DNA of 37,490 bases from a bacterium. GTDB lineage: Bacteria > Bdellovibrionota_C > UBA2361 > SZUA-149 > JAQTWB01. The notes under the pieces are model-generated. The model was given only the letters and a program-made list of their open reading frames with translations, did no database searches and had not been told where the DNA came from. The stretch covers positions 1-37,490 of the forward strand of contig JAQTWB010000025.1 of NCBI GenBank assembly GCA_028689495.1, given 5' to 3'. Shown here in pieces: positions 7,868 to 17,598 of this stretch. Position numbers and translations under genes: made by a program. Position 1 is the first letter of the stretch; each line of letters opens with the position of its first letter.

Positions 7868-8683
7868 TTATTTCACAGGTGTTTTCACACACTGACGCAC
7901 GTGCTGCTCACAACGGGCGAGCACCTCGTCTGCCGAAACATCTTCTGCGGTTGTGGCAATTGGCTCACCAACAGTAACCGTCACCACAGTCCCTGTCGGC
8001 ACCGGGCCAAATTTTCTCGCCGCAAGACACCAGGCGCCATCAATCGCCAGAGGAATTACTGGCGCACCGGGCATTGACTTCATCAAGGCGGCGAGGCCCG
8101 CCGGGCGAAATTGACCGGGTATTCCGGTTCTGGAACGAGTCCCCTCGGGAAATATCGCCACGGTCCAGCCCTCCTCCGCAGCACGCCGGCCGTATTTGAT
8201 AAGCGCCGGGAGCGCCTTGCGCGGATCTGACCTGTCGATCAGCAATGCCTGTGAATAACGCAGATTGACTGACACACTTGGCACACCGCGGCCCAACTCC
8301 TGCTTGGCGACAAACTTCGGCGACAATCTGGCAAACAGCGTATATATTATCGGGATGTCGTACATCGACTGATGATTGCTGACGATAATCGCCGGGCCGG
8401 AGATCGCAGGGATCTCACCGCGCACAACAAACTTCGTCCCGACAAGACGCAGGCAAGTTTTGATTGCCCGGTTCAACGCCAGCTCAGCCAAGTGATAATT
8501 CTTTGCTCCACCAATCAACCAGGCGAGGCGAAGAACAAACTCGAAAACAATCAACGTGCTGATAAACGCCAGATAAAAAACAACTCCCAGCAGGTAATCA
8601 ATCGCGCGAAATTTAATTGCAGCAGGAAGCGGCTTTTTCGTATCGGCACTTACGCTCTCCGGTATCGCATCATCACTTGACAC
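7868..8683 (-). CDS. plsC: 1-acyl-sn-glycerol-3-phosphate acyltransferase (PlsC family)
   Basis: A 271-residue membrane-associated acyltransferase that would add the second acyl chain to lysophosphatidate, making phosphatidate for phospholipid synthesis. The catalytic HX4D motif is NHQSMYD (about residues 103-109), the substrate-binding motif is FPEGTRSRTG (about 175-184), and the last conserved block is VIPLAIDG. A hydrophobic helix at about 28-58 anchors it to the inner membrane. It overlaps the upstream gene by 11 bases, so the two are probably co-transcribed. The substrate could also be another lysolipid, as for several PlsC-family members; the reaction class is secure. Confidence 0.92.
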   Translation of the reverse strand: MSSDDAIPESVSADTKKPLPAAIKFRAIDYLLGVVFYLAFISTLIVFEFVLRLAWLIGGAKNYHLAELALNRAIKTCLRLVGTKFVVRGEIPAISGPAIIVSNHQSMYDIPIIYTLFARLSPKFVAKQELGRGVPSVSVNLRYSQALLIDRSDPRKALPALIKYGRRAAEEGWTVAIFPEGTRSRTGIPGQFRPAGLAALMKSMPGAPVIPLAIDGAWCLAARKFGPVPTGTVVTVTVGEPIATTAEDVSADEVLARCEQHVRQCVKTPVK

Positions 8684-9332
8684 TACCCGCCTCCTCTCTT
8701 CTTATTCTCAGTTCAAATCGCCAAAGCCACTGTTTGAGGTAATTCTCAACCACACCGCCAAGGTGCTCGGCAAGGCGAAAATACGGCTCGCGCTCTTGAT
8801 AAACCTTGCGCCAGTAATCCGCTCTATCTTCATCCTGACGACGATGAATCTGGCGCGTGCGATCGAGATAGTTTGCCAAAATCACTTTCGCTACACCTAA
8901 ACCGCGCTCAGTGGCCAGCAAGCGAGAAACATCGTCTATAGAAAATCTTTGATAATCGTCTACAAGTTCCGCCGCCTGCGGTAAAAGTAATTCACAACCA
9001 GGTAATGCCCTATCTCCTGGCAAAGCAACACTGCTGGCCAGCCCGGCTTCCAGCAGCTCCTGCGAATCAGCACCTAAATCATTTATCAAAATAATACCGA
9101 CTCGCGCCGGGCGAGGATTAAATGTCTGGCCTGCTGGCCTTGAGAAATCATGCTCCAGCCAACCACCATTATTTAATGCCCAGGTAAATACCCGGCAAAG
9201 TGATTCCCGATCGAGCGACAAGCCGGATCTGGACAATACCCCAGAAAAATGGTGCGAATGCAGGGAAATATCGTCGCGCCCTCGCTCGTCTGTCTGATAA
9301 CCACTCTGATCTGGATGATGATTGTCGGTCAT
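8673..9332 (-). CDS. Hypothetical protein, co-transcribed with plsC
   Basis: A 219-residue soluble protein that I do not recognise. It starts with a His/Asp-rich stretch (MTDNHHPDQSG), has a mixed alpha/beta middle (RVGIILINDLGADSQELLEAG), and ends in a long helical, Arg/Glu-rich region (about 145-215) with YLDRTRQIHRRQDEDRADYW. There is no signal peptide or membrane segment. Its 3' end overlaps plsC by 11 bases, suggesting translational coupling and a link to lipid or envelope metabolism, but this is only context. No convincing ribosome binding site precedes the ATG. Confidence 0.75.
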   Translation of the reverse strand: MTDNHHPDQSGYQTDERGRDDISLHSHHFSGVLSRSGLSLDRESLCRVFTWALNNGGWLEHDFSRPAGQTFNPRPARVGIILINDLGADSQELLEAGLASSVALPGDRALPGCELLLPQAAELVDDYQRFSIDDVSRLLATERGLGVAKVILANYLDRTRQIHRRQDEDRADYWRKVYQEREPYFRLAEHLGGVVENYLKQWLWRFELRIRREEAGSVK

Positions 9333-9540
9333 TGCTGGTTATTTTCCCCGGTGTTCTATTTCTGGCTGTCTATTGATAACATTACGAGAAATTGCCATTA
9401 CTGGAGCTAGAATTGCCCCTGAATTCAAATGCTGGTGAACTCCCGCCCAGTGGCCCAAACTCCTGCGCCTTTCAGGCGAACGGTTGAAAAACGCGCACAA
9501 AAAGCACTAACTATCTAGCACGAAGGACGAAATTAACGCG

Positions 9541-10479
9541 ATGTTCAGACAAAAAAAACTCCTTTCCGGTCAAAACCTCGCTAACAGCCTACGTGTTATA
9601 CCCGGGGTAATTCTCAGCTTCATCATGCTGCTACTTGTTGTCCAACCCGCCATCGCCGAATATATCGACCCGGGAGGTGTAAAAGTCACAACCCCGTTCC
9701 ACAAACCTGAAATCAAGTCCCTGCCACTCGGGGATTACGAATACGCCGTTCGCTGGGAAAGGATACCGGTCGCCACAGCCTATATAAGCAGCCGGAGGAA
9801 GCATAATACCTACATCGTTGAGACGAAAATCAAGACCGGAAGTGTAATCGACATATTCTATCGCCTGCGCCACAAAAGCCGCAGTATCTTCTCCGCCGAA
9901 GATTTCCGCCCGATGTCATTCTTTATGAGCCAGGTAGAAAACGGCCGGAAGAAAAATCGCGATATCACCTTCTTTAAAAACGGCAAAATCAAAACTGAGC
10001 GGGTAACCCAAGGCGAACAACAACCAACTACCGAATTCAAAAGCAACAATCAGACACTTGATCCCTACACTGGTTCATTCCTCGCCCGGGCGATCCCACT
10101 TAAAACCGGCGCGGAAGAGTCTTTTGATATATTTAACGGACGCCATCGTTTTCTGATTGTCTTCAAAATCGAACCGAAGGAAACAATTCAGATCGGTGAG
10201 AAAACTTACAACACCATTCCCGCCTCACCCAAAGTCACACGGCTCACCGAAACTGAACCAGAAAAGCGCCTTCGTGAAGCGCGCATCTGGATTACTGACG
10301 ATGAATCACGCGATATTGTCAAGGTGGAGAGCGAGGTCTGGGTCGGTTCAGTTACGGCTGAACTGGAGAAATTCACTTCATTGGCAGATATCGAAGCAGC
10401 AGAAGCGGCAAAGGCCGCCATGGCAAAGCATGCGACAGATGGCATGATTACCCCAGAGCAGCCTGCTGAAATCAAATAA
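9541..10479 (+). CDS. DUF3108 domain-containing exported protein
   Basis: A 312-residue protein with a long signal peptide (hydrophobic core about 24-38, cleavage near PAIAEY). The DUF3108 fold covers about residues 60-280. Family-like features are GDYEYAVRWERIPVATA near the start, FYRLRHKSRSIFSAEDFRPMSF, the LDPYTGSFLARAIPL block, and IWITDDESRDIVKVESEVWVGSVTAEL near the end. DUF3108 proteins are periplasmic or outer-membrane-associated beta-rich proteins of uncertain role, often near envelope genes. The tail (about 283-312) is Ala-rich and hydrophilic. It is transcribed away from the plsC pair. The start has a GAAGGA motif somewhat far upstream. Confidence 0.85.
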   Translation: MFRQKKLLSGQNLANSLRVIPGVILSFIMLLLVVQPAIAEYIDPGGVKVTTPFHKPEIKSLPLGDYEYAVRWERIPVATAYISSRRKHNTYIVETKIKTGSVIDIFYRLRHKSRSIFSAEDFRPMSFFMSQVENGRKKNRDITFFKNGKIKTERVTQGEQQPTTEFKSNNQTLDPYTGSFLARAIPLKTGAEESFDIFNGRHRFLIVFKIEPKETIQIGEKTYNTIPASPKVTRLTETEPEKRLREARIWITDDESRDIVKVESEVWVGSVTAELEKFTSLADIEAAEAAKAAMAKHATDGMITPEQPAEIK

Positions 10480-10508
10480 ACGTTAAAACGATTTTTTGAA
10501 GCGGTATT

Positions 10509-10667
10509 TCAGTGCAGCTGTTCGCGCACACCGGATGGCAGCCCGCGCTCGGTCGCCAGAAGCTCGACGAGATTGGAGTTCTCCTCAACATCCTGAACCA
10601 TTTCTTCCAGGGCGTAGATAATTTCTTCCCGATCTTCGGTAGTTTCGCAGTTTCTTGGCCTACCCAT
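10509..10667 (-). CDS. Small acidic protein (52 aa), unrecognised
   Basis: ATG at 10667 is preceded by AGGA at seven bases. The ORF encodes MGRPRNCETTEDREEIIYAL, then a Glu-rich, Leu/Val-patterned helix and an ending GLPSGVREQLH. It is acidic, with the regular spacing of an amphipathic helix, and uses codons much like its neighbours. It sits in the otherwise empty 400-base gap between the DUF3108 gene and the efflux operon, on the opposite strand to both. A 79-residue ORF on the plus strand overlaps it but has no ribosome binding site and an unlikely sequence. Function unknown. Confidence 0.55.
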   Translation of the reverse strand: MGRPRNCETTEDREEIIYALEEMVQDVEENSNLVELLATERGLPSGVREQLH

Positions 10668-10881
10668 TTCAGTATCCTGATGTTAGAGGTAATGTCACTT
10701 TCTGGGCGTGTTGAAAAACATTCCCTTTTCCGGCTGAGAACTGTCAGCTGAGAACGCCATGTGAGGCGGGGCAGAAAAACCTGAAAAATCCTCCTGCAGA
10801 ATGCAAAGTATCGTGTATGCCCCGCTCGTATAAATTCAGATGCTGGCCACAGAAATCGGCCTGTAAAAAGATGTCACGATA

Positions 10882-11997
10882 ATGAAACCACAAGTATTCT
10901 TTACCGCTATTGCTGGGCTCCTGGTCTTCTCCGTGTTAGGGCTAATCAAATATTCCCAAATAAATACGGCAATCGAGGCCGGAAAATCCCGCGTCATGCC
11001 ACCGAGCGCAGTAACAACTGCCGTAGTTGAAGAATCACTCTGGGATATTACAGTGGATTCGGTAGGGACACTGGCCTCGGTGCAGGGGGCTGAGCTCAGT
11101 GCTCAGGCGGCCGGACGGGTTATCAAGGTTGCCTTCACTCCTGGCAGCCAGGTCGAGACAGGACAAGTACTCATCGCCATCGACAGCGATGTTGAAGTTG
11201 CACAACTAAAAGCAGCCAAAGCCGAACTGGAGCTTGCGGCAATCAACAACAAACGTCAGGAAAAGCTACGCGAGATGAAAGCAAACTCCGAGCTCGATCT
11301 CGATCTGGCAAAAAGTGAATACTCCCGCGCCCAAGCCACTGTCGAGCAGTTAACTGCACTAATTGAAAAGCGTCAGGTTCGCGCCCCCTTCCCTGGCATC
11401 GCCGGTCTTAACTTTGTTCAGGAAGGTCAAACAGTCGCAGTCGGCACAACGCTGTTGACTATCTCGGAGCTCGACAGCCTGCATGTTGATTTTAATATTC
11501 CACAATCAGCAATAAGCCTGATTAAGGTTGGCAATGAACTTACGGTGCAATCGGACAGTTTCCCGGCCAAACCCTTCCTTGGGCATGTCATTGCCATCGA
11601 CAGTGCCGTTAATGAAGTAACACGTACACTGGCGATACGAGGGGTGGTTGACAACAAGGAACACCTTCTGCTGCCCGGGATGTTTGTCAGCGTCAGTACG
11701 ACTCAGCCCGAGAAAAAGAAAGTGCTGGCAGTTCCCTCCTCAGCAATCAGCTACGCACCCTATGGCAATACCGTCTTTCTTGCAGTTAAAGACGAAACTG
11801 GCGCACTTGTATCGGCCACTTCGGCGGTGACACTCGGATTGAAAAAAGGTGACCTTGTGGAAGTCATATCCGGTCTTAAAGCCGGAGATAAAATTGTCAC
11901 CTCCGGTACATTCAAACTTCGTCCAGGAGAGGCATTACAGGAGAACAACAGCGTCGCCCCGACGAACGAACTGAACCCCGAGCCGGCCAACACATAA
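10882..11997 (+). CDS. RND efflux periplasmic adaptor (membrane fusion protein)
   Basis: A 371-residue adaptor that bridges the inner-membrane pump and outer-membrane channel. A single N-terminal membrane segment or uncleaved signal (about 4-22) has no lipobox. The lipoyl half-motifs are AAGRVIKVAFTPGSQVETGQ (about 77-96) and APFPGIAGLNFVQEGQTV (about 171-188), flanking a short alpha-helical hairpin. The beta-barrel and membrane-proximal domains follow, with the typical LLPGMFVSVS near 260. It is the first gene of a three-gene operon with the RND pump and outer-membrane factor. No TetR- or LysR-type regulator is adjacent. Substrate cannot be told from sequence. Confidence 0.93.
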   Translation: MKPQVFFTAIAGLLVFSVLGLIKYSQINTAIEAGKSRVMPPSAVTTAVVEESLWDITVDSVGTLASVQGAELSAQAAGRVIKVAFTPGSQVETGQVLIAIDSDVEVAQLKAAKAELELAAINNKRQEKLREMKANSELDLDLAKSEYSRAQATVEQLTALIEKRQVRAPFPGIAGLNFVQEGQTVAVGTTLLTISELDSLHVDFNIPQSAISLIKVGNELTVQSDSFPAKPFLGHVIAIDSAVNEVTRTLAIRGVVDNKEHLLLPGMFVSVSTTQPEKKKVLAVPSSAISYAPYGNTVFLAVKDETGALVSATSAVTLGLKKGDLVEVISGLKAGDKIVTSGTFKLRPGEALQENNSVAPTNELNPEPANT

Positions 11998-12088
11998 ATT
12001 GCTGAACTGACACTGATCGACTCTGGTAATGCAGCAACTTGTCTGGCTTTGAAAAATAACCGCTCGGAAAACAAATTGACAAAAGCAC

Positions 12089-15000
12089 ATGAACATCACT
12101 GACATTTTTATCCGCCGTCCTGTCCTGGCGATCTGTATCAACATCATTGTCCTTGTCGCCGGGCTTCAGGCTATCAACACTCTGACAACGAGGCAGTATC
12201 CAAGAAGTGATATGGCGGTTGTCAAAGTAACGACAACCTACATCGGCGCCAGCTCCGATCTCGTCCGCGGCTACATCACAACTCCGCTTGAAAAGGTTAT
12301 CGCCAGCGCCGATGGCATCGACTACATGGAGTCGTCGAGCAAACAGAGCGTCAGCGAAATTTCTGCTCACCTTCGCCTGAACTACGATACCAACGATGCC
12401 CTGTCGCAAATTCAGGCGAAAATCGCCGAAGTCAGAAACCAGCTGCCATCCGAAGCTGAAGCACCGATAATCAGCATTGAAACCACCGACAACCGCTTCG
12501 CCTCGATGTATCTGAGTTTCTATTCCGAGGAGCTCGACCCCAGTCAGATAACCGACTACCTGCTACGCGTCATTCAGCCGCAATTGTCGGCGGTGCCCGG
12601 CGTGCAAAAGGCCGACATCCTTGGCGCAAGAACCTTCGCCATGCGCGTCTGGTTAAAACCCGATGCCATGGCTGCCCGGGGGGTATCTCCAGCAAAGGTG
12701 TGGCAGGCCCTGCAGCAAAATAACACCGTTGCCGCTCCGGGCAGCACCAAAGGCTCGATGGTTAGCATACCTCTTGCGATAAACAGCGATCTGCAAAGCG
12801 TAGAAGAATTTCGCCAGCTCGTTGTCAGCTCCAGCGATGAAAAACTGGTCCGGCTTGGCGATATCGCAGATGTTGTACTTGGAGCTGAGCAATACGACGA
12901 AGATGTGCGTTTTGACGGCAAACCGGCAACCTTCATGGGTATCTGGGTGCTTCCCAATGCAAACTCACTTGAAGTCATCAAAGCAGTGCGCAAGGAATTT
13001 CCGGCAATTCGTGCCAATCTTCCCGGAGGTATGCAGTTCGGTGTACCATACGATGCGACAAAGTACATCGAAAACTCAATCGACGAAGTATTGAAAACAC
13101 TCGGCGAGACTGTCGGCATCGTCGTCTTTGTCATTTTCCTCTTCATCGGCTCACTGCGCTCGGTTCTTGTGCCGGTTATCGCCATTCCGCTTTCCCTGCT
13201 CGGCGGTGTAGCACTGATGCAGGCAATGGGTTTTTCACTTAATCTTCTCACTCTTCTGGCGATCGTGCTGGCGGTTGGGCTCGTCGTCGACGATGCGATT
13301 GTCATGCTGGAAAATGTCGAACGCCATGTCAAAGAAGGATTGCACCCGGTAAAAGCAGCCCTTGTCTCGGCTCGTGAGCTCGCCGGGCCAATTATCTCAA
13401 TGACAATTACCCTGGCTGCAGTTTACGCTCCGATTGGCATTCAGGGTGGACTCACGGGAGTACTCTTTCGCGAATTTGCATTCACACTGGCTGGCGCAGT
13501 CTTTATCTCCGGTTTTGTTGCCTTGACTCTTTCACCGGTGATGGCAGCAATGCTGGTCAAAGAACGCCGCCATGACCACAGCGAAGAGAACTGGCTACAA
13601 CACCGCATTGAAACCGACTTTGGCAAAATTCAAAACAAATATCGCCAGGTTCTACAGCGAGCACTGCAATACCGCCCGGCGCTTACTCTGGCTGCGGTAA
13701 TGATTGCCTTTCTGGCCCTTCCTTTCTACCTGTTCTCGACCAAAGAACTAGCGCCAAAAGAAGACCAGGGTATTGTTTTTGGCATCGTCAATGCATCTCC
13801 ATACTCGACACTGGAGCAGACAAATATTTTCACCAAAGAAGTGGCCAAGGTCTTCAAGACTTTCCCCGAATATGCAACATCTTTTCAGCTGACTGGCCCC
13901 TCTTTCGGTTTCTCGGGCATGGTGGTCAAACCGTGGTCAGAACGAAGCCGCACAACAGAAGAAATGACCGGCGAAGCCTGGGGAAAAGCCGCAGCAATAC
14001 CCGGGGTCCAGGTTATCATGACAACTCCAGCTGCCCTGCCCGGTGGCAGCAACTTTCCGGTTGAACTGGTAATCACAACAACACAACCAGCTGAACGTCT
14101 ACTCGAATACGGTGGCAAGCTTGTCGGAGCTGCGTTTGCCAGCGGTAAATTTATGTACGCCGACATGGACCTAAAATACGACCTACCGGAAGCGACGATT
14201 ACCCTGGACCGCGAAAAAATCGCCTCTATGGGGCTAACGCTCCAGGATGTTGCTCAAGATATTTCGGCAGCAACCGGTGGTGGATACGCCAATCGCTTCA
14301 ATCTTCAGGGCCGAAGTTACAAAGTGATACCTCAACTGGAACGAAAGGCCCGCCTTAATGCCGACGACCTCCTGAAACTTCATGTCCGCGGTCCCAACGG
14401 CACACTCATCCCACTCGGCACTGTCGCGCACATTGTCGACTCGGTGACTCCCCGCGAATTGAAGCGCTTTCAGCAGTTAAACTCGGTGACGATACAGGGG
14501 GCGATTCCACCAGGTGTTTCGATTAACGATGGGCTGACTGCGCTGGAAAATACTGCCGCCGAAATACTTCCGCCAGGGTTTACACTGGACTACGCCGGAG
14601 AATCCAGACAACTTCGTCAGGAAGGTTCAAAAATGCTGACAACTCTGGGACTTGCACTGGTGCTTATTTATCTCGTTCTCGCTGCGCAATTTGAAAGCTT
14701 CCGCGACCCGTTTATCATTCTCGCCGGCTCTGTTCCACTGGCACTGGCAGGTGCATTGTTCTTCTCTTTCCTCGGCTTTACCACAATCAACATCTATTCC
14801 CAGGTTGGTCTGGTCACCCTGGTCGGTCTTATTGCCAAAAACGGAATTCTGATTGTCGAGTTTGCCAATAATCTGCGTGAACAGGGTCACGACAAAATGT
14901 CCGCAGTAGTCGAAGCCGCAAGCACAAGACTGCGGCCGGTGCTGATGACCTCGGTAGCAACTGTCGTCGGTCACTTCCCGCTGATACTGGCGACTGGGGC

Positions 15001-15181
15001 CGGAGCCGCTGCAAGAAACAGCATCGGTATTATGTTGGTCTCGGGAATGATTATCGGCACAGCCTTCACACTGTTCATCGTGCCAACAATCTACCTGCTG
15101 TTTTCCGGAAGCAGGCATTCTCTGCTTGGAGTAAGCGCCGACGAGGGGAAGAGCGAAACAACCTCGGCAAAGCCACATTGA
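12089..15181 (+). CDS. RND multidrug efflux permease (HAE1 family)
   Basis: A 1030-residue inner-membrane proton/drug antiporter of full family length. It starts with MNITDIFIRRPVLA, typical of HAE1 pumps, and has twelve transmembrane helices with two large periplasmic loops. The proton-relay pair is in TM4, GLVVDDAIVMLENVERH (Asp-Asp near 400-401), and the matching Lys in TM10 is within LVGLIAKNGILIVEFAN (near 917). Periplasmic pore-domain features include DGIDYMESSSKQSVSEI and the GVQKADILG block. It would trimerise and, with the adaptor and outer-membrane factor, expel amphiphilic compounds from the periplasm or membrane. It ends overlapping the in-frame upstream part of the outer-membrane factor ORF. 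Confidence 0.95.
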   Translation: MNITDIFIRRPVLAICINIIVLVAGLQAINTLTTRQYPRSDMAVVKVTTTYIGASSDLVRGYITTPLEKVIASADGIDYMESSSKQSVSEISAHLRLNYDTNDALSQIQAKIAEVRNQLPSEAEAPIISIETTDNRFASMYLSFYSEELDPSQITDYLLRVIQPQLSAVPGVQKADILGARTFAMRVWLKPDAMAARGVSPAKVWQALQQNNTVAAPGSTKGSMVSIPLAINSDLQSVEEFRQLVVSSSDEKLVRLGDIADVVLGAEQYDEDVRFDGKPATFMGIWVLPNANSLEVIKAVRKEFPAIRANLPGGMQFGVPYDATKYIENSIDEVLKTLGETVGIVVFVIFLFIGSLRSVLVPVIAIPLSLLGGVALMQAMGFSLNLLTLLAIVLAVGLVVDDAIVMLENVERHVKEGLHPVKAALVSARELAGPIISMTITLAAVYAPIGIQGGLTGVLFREFAFTLAGAVFISGFVALTLSPVMAAMLVKERRHDHSEENWLQHRIETDFGKIQNKYRQVLQRALQYRPALTLAAVMIAFLALPFYLFSTKELAPKEDQGIVFGIVNASPYSTLEQTNIFTKEVAKVFKTFPEYATSFQLTGPSFGFSGMVVKPWSERSRTTEEMTGEAWGKAAAIPGVQVIMTTPAALPGGSNFPVELVITTTQPAERLLEYGGKLVGAAFASGKFMYADMDLKYDLPEATITLDREKIASMGLTLQDVAQDISAATGGGYANRFNLQGRSYKVIPQLERKARLNADDLLKLHVRGPNGTLIPLGTVAHIVDSVTPRELKRFQQLNSVTIQGAIPPGVSINDGLTALENTAAEILPPGFTLDYAGESRQLRQEGSKMLTTLGLALVLIYLVLAAQFESFRDPFIILAGSVPLALAGALFFSFLGFTTINIYSQVGLVTLVGLIAKNGILIVEFANNLREQGHDKMSAVVEAASTRLRPVLMTSVATVVGHFPLILATGAGAAARNSIGIMLVSGMIIGTAFTLFIVPTIYLLFSGSRHSLLGVSADEGKSETTSAKPH

Positions 15182-15207
15182 AAAAGTTCCAGCTAAAGGT
15201 CTCAGCT

Positions 15208-16668
15208 ATGAAATTTACCAGAAAACATATATCGCTGATTGCCGCGGCCGCGCTGTCCTCATGCTCGGTTGGACCCGATTATTTTGTTCCTGATTTAAAA
15301 ATGCCGGAAACATTTGTCTCAAAGGCTGAAATACCAACGACTGATAATGTCTGTTCAACCCAACCCTGGTGGTCTTCTTTTTCATCCCCTATCGTAAGTG
15401 AACTTGTCACAAGAGCGCTTGAAAAGAACCTCGACATCACCCAGGCACTGGAACGGGTGCAACAGTCAGAAAATTTGAGACGCGAAGCGATATCTGCCTT
15501 CTTGCCTGGGGTAGCCGTAAATGGCGGCAGCGAGAAAGGCCGAAGTTCCAGTGCCCGATTCCCCGGTGGGGCATCCGGTGGCTATACTTACAGCGTTTAT
15601 AACACGGGACTGGCCGCCGACTGGTCAATCGACATTTTTGGCGGATTAAGACGCGGGCTTGAGGCACAGTCAGCACTCCACGAATCCGAACAGGATCGAC
15701 TGACTCTGACTCGTCTATATACAGCGACCCAAGTAGTCAGTGCCTTTGTTGACTTAAAAGAAGCCGAGCAACGAGCGCGTATCGCCAACCGACACATGAA
15801 GCTTCAGGAAGAGACATTGCGCATCTCCAGGGCAAGATTCTCCGCCGGCGAAACTCCGGAGCTGGACGTGCTGCAAGCCAAGGCAAGACTGTCGGAGACC
15901 AGGGCAACGCTGCCGCCAATCGAACTTGCCGTTAAACAGAACATCAACCGTATCGCAATAATGCTCGGAGAATATCCTGTTGATTTTCTTGCTTCAGAAC
16001 TTGGCAAAAAAATTCTCGCCGAAAGGACTGTTCCACGTTTCCATGGCTCTCTGAATACCGGCACTCCGGATCAAACTGTTCGATTACGCCCCGATGTTGC
16101 CGCTGCTGAACGCCGCCTTGCCGCTAACACCGCGCTAATTGGTGTAGCGGTAAGTGAGCTTTATCCAAAAATATCTTTAGGTGGCTCTATTGGCCTGGAG
16201 GCTGCTGATTTCTCAAACCTCCTCGACGGTGCTGGCACCTACCGCTGGGGACCATCGTTATCCTGGCGCCCTTTTGACAACGGAACTCTTCGGGCGCGAG
16301 TCGCCGCCGCCGACAGCCGAGCCCGGGAAAGTATGGCTGCTTATGAACAAACAGTCCTTCAGGCAATTGCCGAGATTGAAAACTCGGGCGCCTGGTATAA
16401 CAGCGAACTTGAACGGCGGCACCTGCTAAAGAAAGCACTTTTCGACGCCGTGCAGTCACTGCAAACCGCCAAAGCCCAATATGAAGTTGGCGCAACGGAT
16501 ATTGTCTCGGTGATGGAAGCAGAAAAAGCTGTGCTCGCCAGCCGCAGCAATCTTGTTAATGCCCGGGCTGGCGTCAGCAGCGCCTTGCTCGCGCTTATTC
16601 AGGCCAGCGGCTCCTGTGCTGAAAAGTTGCCAGTTGCAAAAGGTGAAGACGAGAGTAATGCAAATTAA
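15208..16668 (+). CDS. Outer-membrane efflux lipoprotein (OprM/NodT family)
   Basis: A 486-residue outer-membrane factor of the tripartite pump. I chose ATG 15208 because AAAGGT lies seven bases upstream and it gives a proper lipoprotein signal with lipobox LSSC followed by SVGPDY, the OprM-type start. A longer ORF begins at TTG 15178, overlapping the pump stop codon. Two OEP repeats (about 50-250 and 270-470) form the trimeric beta-barrel and alpha-barrel. The motifs WWSSF, LAADWSIDIFGGLRRGLEAQ and RPDVAAAERRLAANTALIGVA are characteristic. It is the last gene of the operon. Confidence 0.94.
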   Translation: MKFTRKHISLIAAAALSSCSVGPDYFVPDLKMPETFVSKAEIPTTDNVCSTQPWWSSFSSPIVSELVTRALEKNLDITQALERVQQSENLRREAISAFLPGVAVNGGSEKGRSSSARFPGGASGGYTYSVYNTGLAADWSIDIFGGLRRGLEAQSALHESEQDRLTLTRLYTATQVVSAFVDLKEAEQRARIANRHMKLQEETLRISRARFSAGETPELDVLQAKARLSETRATLPPIELAVKQNINRIAIMLGEYPVDFLASELGKKILAERTVPRFHGSLNTGTPDQTVRLRPDVAAAERRLAANTALIGVAVSELYPKISLGGSIGLEAADFSNLLDGAGTYRWGPSLSWRPFDNGTLRARVAAADSRARESMAAYEQTVLQAIAEIENSGAWYNSELERRHLLKKALFDAVQSLQTAKAQYEVGATDIVSVMEAEKAVLASRSNLVNARAGVSSALLALIQASGSCAEKLPVAKGEDESNAN

Positions 16669-16703
16669 GACGATAGGTGATTCCCTGTTTAAACCTTAGG
16701 TAA

Positions 16704-16737
16704 AGGTGAAGAGAGACAAAATTGCCTCTCTTCACCT
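16704..16737. terminator. Hairpin between convergent genes
   Basis: AGGTGAAGAGAG at 16704-16715 and its exact complement at 16726-16737 make a 12-bp perfect stem with a ten-base loop. It sits 35 bases after the efflux operon stop and just before the convergent gene ending at 16747. No strong T-tract follows; it probably ends transcription or protects 3' ends in both directions. Confidence 0.6.
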
Positions 16738-16746
16738 GTGAGTGAG

Positions 16747-17598
16747 TTAGCCTCGTCCTTTTAGGCGTGGCAACATACACGAAACGTCATAACCCGCTGC
16801 TGAAAGTTCGATTGCCGCCAAACGCATTTCGTTGGCGATTGTGTTACCTCCCTCATTGAGCTTTTTCAAAAAAGCTCTGCCAATATCTCCATGCAGATAA
16901 ATCGCCATCACGGTCAGAATTCGGAATGGAAGATCCAATTTCCAATCAAGAGGTTCAGCATCCAACATTCTTTTAAGCAAATGCATGCGAAACAGCACTT
17001 TATGCTTTTCTGGAACCTCAAGTTCCACCGAGATATTCTTTTTGACAAATAAACCTACCTTCCTGGTCGTTCTGGTCGCGTAATCCCGCACAGAAAGACG
17101 AAGAAGGTGTAGGTAATGCGACGGGAAGAGTGGGTGGTCCAGTTCATGACTTTTGTCCAACTGTTGCGAAAAAGGACAATTGGCCATCAATGACGCATAG
17201 CTGGGTGCATTTTGCACATCAGTCAAATACGCACCCGCACTTAGGTAATTCTCCCGACTCGCCATCTCCCGCAAAATTTCCAACCGCGTTGGATAATTCC
17301 GAAGATTTTCCTCCAGATGAGCTTTAATAAACTCATCGATTCCATGGACATCAAACAGCAGCATGTCTTCAATTGCCGTAGATACCTCTACCGGGCAATT
17401 TGTAAACAGCTCGAGCAAATTGCCTTTGACGATTTTTTCACTGATTTTTTCGCGACCAGAAAGTATATGACTTCCCTCAATAAGGCGCAGACTATGGTCC
17501 AGCGAACTATCGCTGAAATTTGGATCGACCAGCAACTGACCATGACGGGCCATGACGTCAGAAAATGAGATATTCGAATCTGATAAATTAGCACTCAT
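16747..17598 (-). CDS. Hypothetical helical protein (283 aa)
   Basis: I do not recognise this protein. It has no signal peptide or clear membrane segment and looks mostly helical, with segments such as RLEILREMASRENYLSAGAYL, HYLHLLRLSVRDYATRTTRK, VLFRMHLLKRMLDAEPLDW and RLAAIELSAAGYDVSCMLPRL. Residues of about 140-220 are basic and could contact nucleic acid or an acidic partner, which is speculation. The start is well supported by GGAGG in TTTTGGAGGTTTTAGT. A candidate promoter and a four-copy tandem repeat lie upstream, and the gene is convergent with the efflux operon. Confidence 0.8.
   Translation of the reverse strand: MSANLSDSNISFSDVMARHGQLLVDPNFSDSSLDHSLRLIEGSHILSGREKISEKIVKGNLLELFTNCPVEVSTAIEDMLLFDVHGIDEFIKAHLEENLRNYPTRLEILREMASRENYLSAGAYLTDVQNAPSYASLMANCPFSQQLDKSHELDHPLFPSHYLHLLRLSVRDYATRTTRKVGLFVKKNISVELEVPEKHKVLFRMHLLKRMLDAEPLDWKLDLPFRILTVMAIYLHGDIGRAFLKKLNEGGNTIANEMRLAAIELSAAGYDVSCMLPRLKGRG

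Noticed and set aside
10512-10751. Plus-strand ORF of 79 codons in the gap after the DUF3108 gene
   Set aside because: No ribosome binding site and an implausible composition; the opposite-strand 52-residue ORF has both signals.
12574-13332. Long ORF of 252 codons on the minus strand inside the RND pump gene
   Set aside because: Antisense shadow of the pump; Ser/Thr/Arg-rich nonsense sequence with no family signature.
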